The position numbers and the translations under genes were made by a program. A stretch of DNA of 9,218 bases from an uncultured bacterium (GTDB lineage: Bacteria > Bacillota > Clostridia > Lachnospirales > Lachnospiraceae), in NCBI GenBank assembly GCA_905214365.1, contig CAJMMH010000093.1:1-9218 (forward strand), written 5' to 3'. Shown here piece by piece: positions 1 through 5,423 of this stretch. How positions within the stretch are numbered: the stretch's first letter is position 1; the number at the start of each line of letters is the position of its first letter. The notes under the pieces were generated by a model. The model did no database searches. It was not told the DNA's origin and worked only from the letters and a program-made list of their open reading frames with translations.

Positions 1-23
1 GGCTGGCGGAAAATCAGCCGTAA
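1..23 (+). CDS. Possible 3' tail of an upstream gene (partial)
   Basis: In the third reading frame the window opens with codons for LAENQP followed by TAA at 21-23. This could be the last residues of a gene upstream in the same operon. The other two frames stay open past this point, so frame choice is uncertain. Nothing about function can be said from six residues. In other bacteria DUF1445 genes often lie near 5-oxoprolinase or transporter genes, but nothing visible here confirms such a neighbour. Confidence 0.25.
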
Positions 24-99
24 AAGCAAGTGCGGAAAAGACTCCGAGAGTACATCACATTCTAGGCCGCGCTGCCGGACAAGTTTATTCACGAAATAC

Positions 100-105
100 G
101 GAGGG
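100..105 (+). promoter_or_regulatory. Shine-Dalgarno of the DUF4392 gene
   Basis: GGAGGG lies 5 nt before the ATG at 111 and fixes that start. I found no convincing -35/-10 pair between 24 and 99, so transcription may come from a promoter left of the window. Confidence 0.8.
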
Positions 106-110
106 TAACT

Positions 111-1181
111 ATGACACAGGAAGAACTGACACAATATAACCTCGGAGAAAATCTTGATCAACTGATGAACATTGATCCGCGCGGCTATGGCGTCTGCCGG
201 ATTCTCTACGCAGGCTCAAGAGCCTTTACCGGTGAACCGCTCACAATGCACAGTGCGCGGCTTCTGAAGGAAACACTGAAAGAAGGAGATCTGGTTTACC
301 TGCTGACCGGCTTCGTGCTGATGCCTCACCAACACGGTGAAACAGATGGAATGATCAGTACCGTTCTGCTCGCCCGCGCTCTTGTTCTCGCATTCGGCGT
401 CCGCCCGGTTATCGTTGTTCCGGAGATCAACCAGAAAGCCGCTCACGCGCTCTGCGCTGCCTGCGGCCTGCACAGCTACTCTTCCATTTCCGAAGTCCGT
501 GATATGCCGGCGGCGGCTGCTGTTGTCACATTTACAAAAGATGCCAGTAAGGCTCCCGCAATGGCAGATCAGCTGCTTTCCGAGGGGCGTCCGAAGGCAG
601 TCATCGCGATTGAGTGCCCTGGAGCAAATGCCAAGGGCGTTTATCACAATGCGCTCGGCAGAAATTTCACGCCATATGAGGCCAAGCAGGATGCGCTGTT
701 TGTTCGCTGCCAGCAGGAAGGAATCCTGAACATTGCAGTCGGTGATCTCGGAAATGAGCTCGGTATGGGCGCAATCGGCGAACATATCCGCAAGTATATC
801 CCATACGCGGCAGAAAATGCCTGCTCCTGCGACTGCCACGGCGGTCTGCTCTCCGCAGTTGCCGCTGACCATATCCTGACAGGAACTACTTCGGACTGGG
901 CCGTATACGGACTAATTGCCGCAATCGCTTACCTCTGCGGCGATCTGGAAATCATGCACACGCCGGAACTGGAAAAGAAGGCATGTGAAACCGGCTGTGA
1001 AAATGGTCTGGTTGACATGTATGGATGGAAGATTCCTTCCATCGACGGCTTCGATCCGGCGCTTAACTGCGGTGTTGTCCATCTGATGCGCGAGTGCGTC
1101 CGCAATGCGTTCCTTCACCGTAAAAAATGCAAAACCTGGTTTGATAAAACCATTGAACTCGGATTTTTCGATCATCAGTAA
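111..1181 (+). CDS. DUF4392 protein, D-glutamate cyclase C-terminal-like
   Basis: This 356-residue protein matches the DUF4392 family, which forms the C-terminal half of vertebrate D-glutamate cyclase (DGLUCY). Visible family features are a glycine-rich GETDG segment (76-80) leading into LLARAL, a beta-strand segment IECPGANAKG (167-176), and the GDLGNELGMG motif (211-220), which resembles the GDGGNEIGMG usual in the family. A DCHGGLLSAVAADH stretch follows (241-254). No signal peptide or membrane segment is seen, so a cytosolic location is likely. It starts behind a strong Shine-Dalgarno and its stop lies 22 nt before the DUF1445 gene, so the two are probably co-transcribed and may act together on D-glutamate/5-oxo-D-proline. 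Family assignment is from recalled motifs. The activity of a stand-alone bacterial DUF4392 protein is inference. The C-terminal region (280-356) is less recognisable. Confidence 0.83.
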   Translation: MTQEELTQYNLGENLDQLMNIDPRGYGVCRILYAGSRAFTGEPLTMHSARLLKETLKEGDLVYLLTGFVLMPHQHGETDGMISTVLLARALVLAFGVRPVIVVPEINQKAAHALCAACGLHSYSSISEVRDMPAAAAVVTFTKDASKAPAMADQLLSEGRPKAVIAIECPGANAKGVYHNALGRNFTPYEAKQDALFVRCQQEGILNIAVGDLGNELGMGAIGEHIRKYIPYAAENACSCDCHGGLLSAVAADHILTGTTSDWAVYGLIAAIAYLCGDLEIMHTPELEKKACETGCENGLVDMYGWKIPSIDGFDPALNCGVVHLMRECVRNAFLHRKKCKTWFDKTIELGFFDHQ

Positions 1182-1189
1182 AGAAAGGA
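1182..1189 (+). promoter_or_regulatory. Shine-Dalgarno of the DUF1445 gene, unusually distant
   Basis: AGAAAGGA directly follows the stop of the DUF4392 gene and lies 14 nt from the ATG at 1204, longer than the usual 5-9 nt. An upstream in-frame ATG at 1105 lies inside the preceding gene and would add 33 residues with no family resemblance. The ATG at 1219 is farther still. ATG 1204 is therefore preferred, with possible translational coupling to the upstream gene. Confidence 0.55.
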
Positions 1190-1203
1190 TACCAAACAAT
1201 ATT

Positions 1204-1989
1204 ATGGATTATTCATCAATGAAACCCGCTGACGTCCGCGCACTGATCCGTGAAGGAAAAATTACCGGACAGACCTCCGGTATGTGCAATGGCTCCGCGC
1301 AGGCAAACCTGGTTGTACTTCCGAAGGAGCTTGCTTATGATTTCCTGCTCTTGACACAGCGCAATCCGCGGCCGTGCCCGATTCTGGAGGTTTCTGACGT
1401 CGGAAGCCGCGCCCTTCACACGATGGCAAAAGATGCGGATATTGCCAGGGATTTTCCCCGCTACCGGATCTACGAAAAAGGCGTGATGACCGGCGAATAT
1501 ACGGATGTTTCCGCGTTCTGGCGCGATGATCTGGTCAGCTTTCTGATCGGCTGCAGCTTTTCGTTTGAATCAGAGCTTCTTTCCTGCGGCGTTCCGGTCC
1601 GTCAGATCGAGGAACACTGCAATGTTCCAATGTACAATACCAATATCCCGCTTGCACCTGCAGGCATCTTCCATGGAAACATGGTTGTCAGCATGCGTCC
1701 GATTCCCTATGACCAGGTGGTAAAGGCAGTTCAGATTACGTCCGCGATGCCGAAGGTACACGGTGCGCCGATCCATATCGGCAATCCAGAGGCAATCGGC
1801 ATCACAGATCTTGCGCATCCGGATTACGGCGACAGCGTAACGATTAAGCCAGGCGAGGTTCCGGTCTTCTGGCCGTGCGGCGTTACCCCGCAGAATGTCA
1901 TTATGAACACGAAGCCTGATTTTGTCATCACGCACGCACCGGGGCATATGTTTATCACTGACATAAAAAATGTTGACCTGAAATATTAA
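1204..1989 (+). CDS. DUF1445/UPF0317 protein, putative D-glutamate cyclase
   Basis: This 261-residue protein is a clear DUF1445 (UPF0317, 'putative hydro-lyase') member of normal length. Recognisable blocks are the N-terminal MKPADVRALIREGKITGQTS (6-25), SFSFE (118-122), the EEHCNVPMYNTN region (136-147), MRPIP (164-168), ITSAMPKVHGAPIHIGNPEA (178-197), GEVPVFWPCGVTPQ (217-230) and ITHAPGHMFITD (242-253). The homologous domain is the N-terminal half of vertebrate DGLUCY, which converts D-glutamate to 5-oxo-D-proline. Cyclase or hydro-lyase activity here is inferred from that family. The conserved His and Cys in the last blocks look intact. It is cytosolic by appearance and lies in an apparent operon downstream of the DUF4392 gene, ending before a strong terminator. 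Confidence 0.9.
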   Translation: MDYSSMKPADVRALIREGKITGQTSGMCNGSAQANLVVLPKELAYDFLLLTQRNPRPCPILEVSDVGSRALHTMAKDADIARDFPRYRIYEKGVMTGEYTDVSAFWRDDLVSFLIGCSFSFESELLSCGVPVRQIEEHCNVPMYNTNIPLAPAGIFHGNMVVSMRPIPYDQVVKAVQITSAMPKVHGAPIHIGNPEAIGITDLAHPDYGDSVTIKPGEVPVFWPCGVTPQNVIMNTKPDFVITHAPGHMFITDIKNVDLKY

Positions 1990-2040
1990 TCAGCCCGAAG
2001 TTCTTTATTTAGGATAATCCAACAAAGTTTCCTAACAAAA

Positions 2041-2096
2041 AAAACAGCTCTGACAGAGATGAGAACGTTCCCCTCATACTCTGTCAGAGCTGTTTT
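2041..2096. terminator. Bidirectional intrinsic terminator between convergent operons
   Basis: A perfect 18-nt inverted repeat has arms at 2041-2058 and 2079-2096. An inner ATGAG/CTCAT pairing (2059-2063 with 2073-2077) extends it past a bulged A at 2078. On the plus strand it is followed by TTTTCTTTT. On the minus strand the RNA continues into a run of eight T. It therefore can end both the plus-strand DUF4392-DUF1445 operon and the minus-strand operon finishing with the J-domain gene. The rest of the 1990-2171 gap shows nothing else I can support. Confidence 0.92.
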
Positions 2097-2171
2097 CTTT
2101 TATGATCAATTCTGCCGGTATTCCTGTCCGCCATTTTATAAGCTTCCGGAATCCGCTATGCCTGAACGTTA

Positions 2172-2870
2172 TCAGATGCAACAGATCGGCGTGCCGCAGC
2201 AATTGCCGCAGATTAGGCACATACACAATCTTGAACAGCAATTCTCCATGTCGGAGCCGTTCCCCCAGCCGAAGCTGTCGCTTCTCTGCTGATACCACTG
2301 GCCTCCTGACTCCAGCTGATGAACCAGGCTGCTGTACTGCAGGTTATCCGGCTCCATTGATGCCGCCTTTCTTGCGTACTCCAGCGCGTTGATCTGGCTG
2401 CCGAGTCCGGAATTGGCGATTGCCGCAAGGTAGTACCAACGCGCGGTACGCTGCATCTCCGGTAAACGGCTAAGCACATTCCATGCCTCCTGAAAATGGT
2501 TCGAGTTGATATAATTTGCCGCTGCCTGCAGCTCGATCGGCTCATTGCTCTGCTGCTGCCGTCCGTAGCCGCCGCCAAAACCGCCAAAACCACCGAAGCC
2601 GCCAAATCCGCCCTGGCCATAACCTCCCTGGCCGTACGAACCCTGTCCATAGCTTCCCTGCCCGTATCCGGAAGTGCCTCCGTTCTGCCGGTCCCGCATG
2701 ATCTGTTCATACGCCTGCTGAACCTGCTTGAACATTTCCTCCGCCTGCGCTTTGTTCGGATTGTTGATATTAGCGTCCGGATGATACTTCCGGCTCAGCG
2801 TCCGGTACGCCTTTTTGATTTCATCGTCAGTCGCATCCCTGGATACTCCCAGTACTTTATATGGATCCAT
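2172..2870 (-). CDS. J-domain protein with Gly-rich repeats and Cys-rich tail
   Basis: This 232-residue protein begins with a J domain (about 1-62): MDPYKVLGV, a helix-II EIKKAYRTLSRKYHPDAN with the DnaK-stimulating HPD at 30-32, then a FKQVQQAYEQI helix. A Gly/Tyr/Phe-rich linker follows (64-103, YGQG and GFG repeats), then a helical TPR-like segment (about 113-186). A short tail carries nine cysteines between 211 and 231. It lacks the CxxCxGxG zinc repeats and substrate domains of true DnaJ, so it is a specialised co-chaperone rather than dnaJ itself. The start at 2870 is chosen because AAGGAAAG precedes it by 7 nt and the J domain begins there; an ATG eight codons earlier is poorly placed. 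The gene overlaps the end of the DUF5685 gene by 14 nt, which suggests translational coupling. Client and DnaK partner are unknown. Confidence 0.9.
   Translation of the reverse strand: MDPYKVLGVSRDATDDEIKKAYRTLSRKYHPDANINNPNKAQAEEMFKQVQQAYEQIMRDRQNGGTSGYGQGSYGQGSYGQGGYGQGGFGGFGGFGGFGGGYGRQQQSNEPIELQAAANYINSNHFQEAWNVLSRLPEMQRTARWYYLAAIANSGLGSQINALEYARKAASMEPDNLQYSSLVHQLESGGQWYQQRSDSFGWGNGSDMENCCSRLCMCLICGNCCGTPICCI
2561..2682 (-). repeat. Imperfect coding repeats, YGQG and GFG units
   Basis: Within the J-domain gene, 15-nt units encoding variants of GSYGQ/GGYGQ are followed by 9-nt units encoding GGF. Codon choice differs between copies, so the repeats are conserved as protein rather than as exact DNA. 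Such tracts often vary in length between strains. Confidence 0.75.
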
Positions 2871-3714
2871 GTTTTTTCTTTCCTTCTGCATCATTATGAC
2901 GCTTCTTTGTGACAGCGGAAAACTTCATCCAGACACCGGAATAGAGGATATTGCGCAGCAGATCCGCATGTTCTAGAATCGGCAGCAGCTCAAACGCTCT
3001 GCAGCAGCTTCCCATCATCAGCCGCAGATATTCATATCCTTTTTTCTCCAATGTCTGCTCCCGGTAAAGCGGGAGCAACGGATTATAGCTTCCTGAACGG
3101 ATGTCTTTTTCCGCGTCCTCATACGCGTCCATTAGGTAAATAAACTTTCCGAGCGCGTATCCCATCTGTCTCAGGGGTGCAGCCCACATATCTTCCTGGA
3201 TCACATAGATCTCTGCCAGCGCTTCGCCGGTCAGCGCAGCTGCTTTTTCCGGATCTGGATTCTTCTCCTTTTCACAGCGGTGAAGCTCCCGGACATAATG
3301 AACTAACGCTTTGTGCTGCCGCGGATACGCCTTCGCCAGCTTCCGGTACTTTCTTTTGTACCAGGAGGCCAGCAGACAGGAAACCACCCGGCGGTCATCG
3401 TACCAATCATCCATCAGATCATGGTACGCAATCATAAAGTTCATGTCGGCAGCATAACGGACAGCCTCATTGTCAATCAGCATCCTGCGCTGAAATGGAT
3501 GAAGCAGGCACCGGTTGGGCTTTCTCTCTTCCTTCTCTTCATACAGAGACGACAGCAGAAGCGCCAGAAACGTCATATCATAATTCAAAGAAAGCGCGCC
3601 GAACATGCCGAACCGCCTGCGCAGCTGCCTGCACACGCCGCAGTAATACGCCTGATATGTATCCAGATCCTTTACCTTAAGCTCCGGACGATTTATTGTA
3701 ACATATCCAAACAT
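2857..3714 (-). CDS. DUF5685 family protein, possible isoprenoid-synthase-like fold
   Basis: This 285-residue protein matches the DUF5685 family, which has no established function. The N-terminus MFGYVTINRPELKVKDLDTY (1-20), the following AYYCGVCRQL (22-31) and SLNYDMTFLALLL (42-54) are typical. It is mostly helical with no signal peptide. Two Asp-rich motifs stand out: DLMDDWYDD (99-107) and LMDAYEDAEKD (194-204), the latter followed by IRSGSYNPLLPL. Their spacing and surroundings recall the two metal-binding motifs of squalene/phytoene synthases; this is my inference. The start at 3714 is preferred over the ATG at 3774 because AAAGGGTG precedes it and it gives the family's usual N-terminus. 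It follows the zinc-ribbon gene by 20 nt and overlaps the J-domain gene by 14 nt. The last 15 residues are basic and low-complexity. Confidence 0.82.
   Translation of the reverse strand: MFGYVTINRPELKVKDLDTYQAYYCGVCRQLRRRFGMFGALSLNYDMTFLALLLSSLYEEKEERKPNRCLLHPFQRRMLIDNEAVRYAADMNFMIAYHDLMDDWYDDRRVVSCLLASWYKRKYRKLAKAYPRQHKALVHYVRELHRCEKEKNPDPEKAAALTGEALAEIYVIQEDMWAAPLRQMGYALGKFIYLMDAYEDAEKDIRSGSYNPLLPLYREQTLEKKGYEYLRLMMGSCCRAFELLPILEHADLLRNILYSGVWMKFSAVTKKRHNDAEGKKKHGSI
2878..2885 (-). promoter_or_regulatory. Shine-Dalgarno fixing the J-domain gene start
   Basis: On the minus strand AAGGAAAG lies 7 nt before the ATG at 2870. It sits inside the 3' end of the DUF5685 gene, consistent with coupled translation. 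The ATG at 2894 has no comparable site. Confidence 0.7.
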
Positions 3715-3721
3715 TCTTGTA

Positions 3722-3729
3722 CACCCTTT
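3722..3729 (-). promoter_or_regulatory. Shine-Dalgarno fixing the DUF5685 start
   Basis: AAAGGGTG on the minus strand lies 7 nt before the ATG at 3714, in the short gap after the zinc-ribbon gene's TGA. This supports 3714 over an in-frame ATG at 3774, which would overlap the upstream gene by 40 nt. Confidence 0.6.
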
Positions 3730-3734
3730 TTTTC

Positions 3735-4145
3735 TCAGCTGTTCTTTATAAACTGCGTATGGCACTTCGGGCACGTAATCTGAATATGGCCCTTTCCGCG
3801 CGGAACCCGGATCTTCTGTCTGCAGTCCTTGTTCGGGCAGGTATAAATATGGTAATCCTTTCTCTGCTTTGTGCTGCTGATAAAGCCGGATACCTTGCTT
3901 CGGATTCCTGCCGTTGCTTTCAGGAACTTTTCATTTTCCTGATAACGGGCACTGTGGTTTTTCGACATCATCCGGAAATAGCTGTAGCCTAACAGGACAA
4001 TTGCCAGAAGATTCAGAAAACCGCTCCGGATAAACAATGACAGAATCATAATGACAAAAACTGCGTATACCATCGTCCGGGTCAGCTGATCCGCTCCGTA
4101 CCTTCCCTGCATCATACGCGTCACCCAATCACGAAATTTATTCAT
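3735..4145 (-). CDS. Two-TM membrane protein with C-terminal zinc ribbon
   Basis: This is a 136-residue hypothetical protein. A short amphipathic start (MNKFRDWVTRMMQGRYGADQ, 1-20) is followed by two hydrophobic segments, about 25-39 and 43-58, that probably form a membrane hairpin. A basic linker follows. The C-terminal domain has four cysteines in zinc-ribbon spacing: CPNKDC (C103, C108) and CPKC (C125, C128). The ribbon is probably cytosolic, given the positive charge after the second segment. It starts behind CAAGGAGAGG, 5 nt from the ATG, and is first of the three-gene operon with DUF5685 and the J-domain protein. It resembles small zinc-ribbon membrane proteins of Clostridia with no assigned role. 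What the ribbon binds is not visible in the sequence. Confidence 0.85.
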   Translation of the reverse strand: MNKFRDWVTRMMQGRYGADQLTRTMVYAVFVIMILSLFIRSGFLNLLAIVLLGYSYFRMMSKNHSARYQENEKFLKATAGIRSKVSGFISSTKQRKDYHIYTCPNKDCRQKIRVPRGKGHIQITCPKCHTQFIKNS

Positions 4146-4167
4146 CTTAGCCTCTCCTTGTTTTTCT

Positions 4168-4194
4168 CAAAGCGAGTCTTCGCAATTCGCTTTG
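4168..4194 (-). promoter_or_regulatory. Hairpin in the 5' leader of the zinc-ribbon operon
   Basis: CAAAGCGA (4168-4175) and TCGCTTTG (4187-4194) form a perfect 8-bp stem with an 11-nt loop. It lies in the predicted 5' UTR, about 8 nt upstream of the Shine-Dalgarno. No T-run follows on the minus strand, so it is not a terminator. It could stabilise the mRNA or modulate translation; function is inference. Confidence 0.4.
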
Positions 4195-4249
4195 TTTCTT
4201 GTTTCTCTCCGAATCGCTGCTTTGCAGTCTGTTTCCTTGAAACGATTTA

Positions 4250-4278
4250 AGTATAAAGCTCAAATTTGAAAAAAGCAA
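4250..4278 (-). promoter_or_regulatory. SigA-type promoter of the zinc-ribbon/DUF5685/J operon
   Basis: On the minus strand TTGCTT (4278-4273) and TATACT (4255-4250) are separated by exactly 17 nt. The -10 matches consensus at 5 of 6 positions, the -35 only at 3 of 6. The predicted start near 4243 gives a leader of about 100 nt. The surrounding DNA is AT-rich, unlike the flanking genes. Confidence 0.6.
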
Positions 4279-4315
4279 GGAGCGTATCTAAATTATTCAT
4301 AAACAAAGCTCAAAA

Positions 4316-4330
4316 GAATCCTTAAGATTC
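4316..4330 (-). terminator. Weak possible terminator after the enolase-like gene
   Basis: GAATC (4316-4320) and GATTC (4326-4330) can form a 5-bp stem overlapping the stop codon, followed on the minus strand by TTTT. The stem is short and AT-rich, so some readthrough into the next operon is possible. I see no stronger terminator between the two gene groups. Confidence 0.2.
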
Positions 4331-5359
4331 CCGGATAGCAGCGCATTCCTTTGCAATCTGAACCAGACGGTTTCCGGATCGGATGCAGGCATCCGCGCCG
4401 AATCCTCCGCAGAAAAACAGGCTGGCCCCTCCCGCTGCCGCCGCATCGGCAAACAGCTCTGTCTCAAGTTCAAACCGGAACGGATCTGCTACAGTCCCCT
4501 CTTTGCCTCCCGCATCCGTTTTCAGGCGCCCAAGCAGCTGCGCAATCCCTTCCGGCTCTCCTGGCCAGACCTGCAGAAAGCCGTCTCTTCCCGACTCAAT
4601 GGATAACGCCACCGGATACAGCTTCCGCGCTCTGCCTGTCCACTCCGAAGTCCCGGATACAATCAGTTCAAACTCATCCCCAACCCGATATCCGGCTTCT
4701 TCCACCGCTCTGAGTACATATTCAACCGCTTCCTCTCCGGCTCTGACTGACGGCGCGTATCCGCCCTCCGGGCCGGATGCTGTCTGCTTCCCGCCTTCAC
4801 GCAGAAGCTCTCCGAGCTGCTGATAAATCCGGGCAGCCTGCCGCAGATGCATTTCCGTCTCTTCCTGTTTTTTTGGCAGCAGTACCAGACGCTTCAGACC
4901 AGTCATTTCCATCTCCGGCATACTGATCATATCAAACAGCGGAACCGGAGCCGCCGCGCACACCCCGCCGAGATAGCGGTACAGAGGCATCGAAAACGCG
5001 TGTGCCGCCGCCTTCGCCGCAGCGGCGGAAACTGCAAACCGCAATGCTGCCCCCGTCTCAGCTGTGCACTCCGATAACAATGGCTTCAGCCTGGCCTCAA
5101 GCGCCTCCTGTTCCTGTGCCGGACTGCCGGTCAGATATTCCCTGACCAGCGTTTCTGTTGCTTTTACCGCCTCCTGCACAAGCCCCTGACAGCGCTTCAG
5201 ATACGCGCCGCCGCTCTCGTCCTGCCGTTTGCCGGATGGACAGATCACTGCGCTTTCCCGGATTCCGCACGCTAGACCAATCTGTACCCGCAGGGCAGGA
5301 CGCCCTCCTACCCCAGCAATCTCATCTGCTTCAACCGTTGTTATCATTCTTCGGATCAT
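4322..5359 (-). CDS. Enolase-derived protein lacking catalytic residues (pseudoenolase)
   Basis: This 345-residue protein is homologous to enolase (usually about 430 residues) but is unlikely to convert 2-phosphoglycerate to phosphoenolpyruvate. Shared blocks are MIRRMI and ALRVQIGL at the N-terminus, AVSAAAAKAAA (109-119), PLYRYLGG (125-132), PVPLFDMI, GPEGGYAP (196-203) and the C-terminal GNRLVQIAKE (329-338). By hand alignment only the Glu of the DEGG motif survives (E198). The QEF Glu is Arg, the first metal-binding Asp is Val, the Lys of IKTG is Phe (F316), and the HRSGE segment with much of the distal barrel is missing. The start has a strong AAGGAGG about 8 nt upstream. It follows the Uup gene by 64 nt with no terminator between, so the two are probably co-transcribed. 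A scaffold, regulatory or moonlighting role is possible; none is shown. The frame is intact, so it is not a decayed pseudogene. Confidence 0.85.
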   Translation of the reverse strand: MIRRMITTVEADEIAGVGGRPALRVQIGLACGIRESAVICPSGKRQDESGGAYLKRCQGLVQEAVKATETLVREYLTGSPAQEQEALEARLKPLLSECTAETGAALRFAVSAAAAKAAAHAFSMPLYRYLGGVCAAAPVPLFDMISMPEMEMTGLKRLVLLPKKQEETEMHLRQAARIYQQLGELLREGGKQTASGPEGGYAPSVRAGEEAVEYVLRAVEEAGYRVGDEFELIVSGTSEWTGRARKLYPVALSIESGRDGFLQVWPGEPEGIAQLLGRLKTDAGGKEGTVADPFRFELETELFADAAAAGGASLFFCGGFGADACIRSGNRLVQIAKECAAIRES

Positions 5360-5423
5360 GGCTGCCCTCCTTCTGCACGCTTCATTCTGTCTGTCAGTCT
5401 GCCCGAAATTCTGTTATTTATCC

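Noticed and set aside
216..872. Long 218-residue open frame antisense to the DUF4392 gene
   Set aside because: It lies wholly opposite a gene with clear family motifs, has no recognisable domain, and is typical of shadow frames in mid-GC DNA.
1105..1203. N-terminal extension of the DUF1445 protein from ATG 1105
   Set aside because: The extra 33 codons overlap the DUF4392 gene in another frame and do not resemble the family; ATG 1204 gives the usual length.
2561..2682. CRISPR array or tandem DNA satellite
   Set aside because: The repeats are short, imperfect and in-frame inside a coding region; they encode a Gly-rich linker.
2213..2710. 165-residue frame overlapping the J-domain gene on the same strand
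   Set aside because: It is a shifted reading of the repeat-rich region, Arg/Ser-rich with no domain, while the J-domain frame is clearly coding.
2871..2894. Upstream ATG of the J-domain gene at 2894
   Set aside because: It has no good ribosome site, and its eight residues precede the standard J-domain start.
3715..3774. Upstream start of the DUF5685 gene at 3774
   Set aside because: It would overlap the zinc-ribbon gene by 40 nt, and the family N-terminus MFGYVTI begins at 3714 behind a plausible ribosome site.
4217..4243. Small dyads CTGC/GCAG and GTTTC/GAAAC in the 4146-4321 gap
   Set aside because: Stems of 4-5 bp are expected by chance and have no clear relation to promoter or start codon.
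4322..5359. Calling the enolase-like gene eno, or a pseudogene
   Set aside because: The active-site residues are lost, so eno would mislead. The uninterrupted frame and strong ribosome site argue against simple decay.
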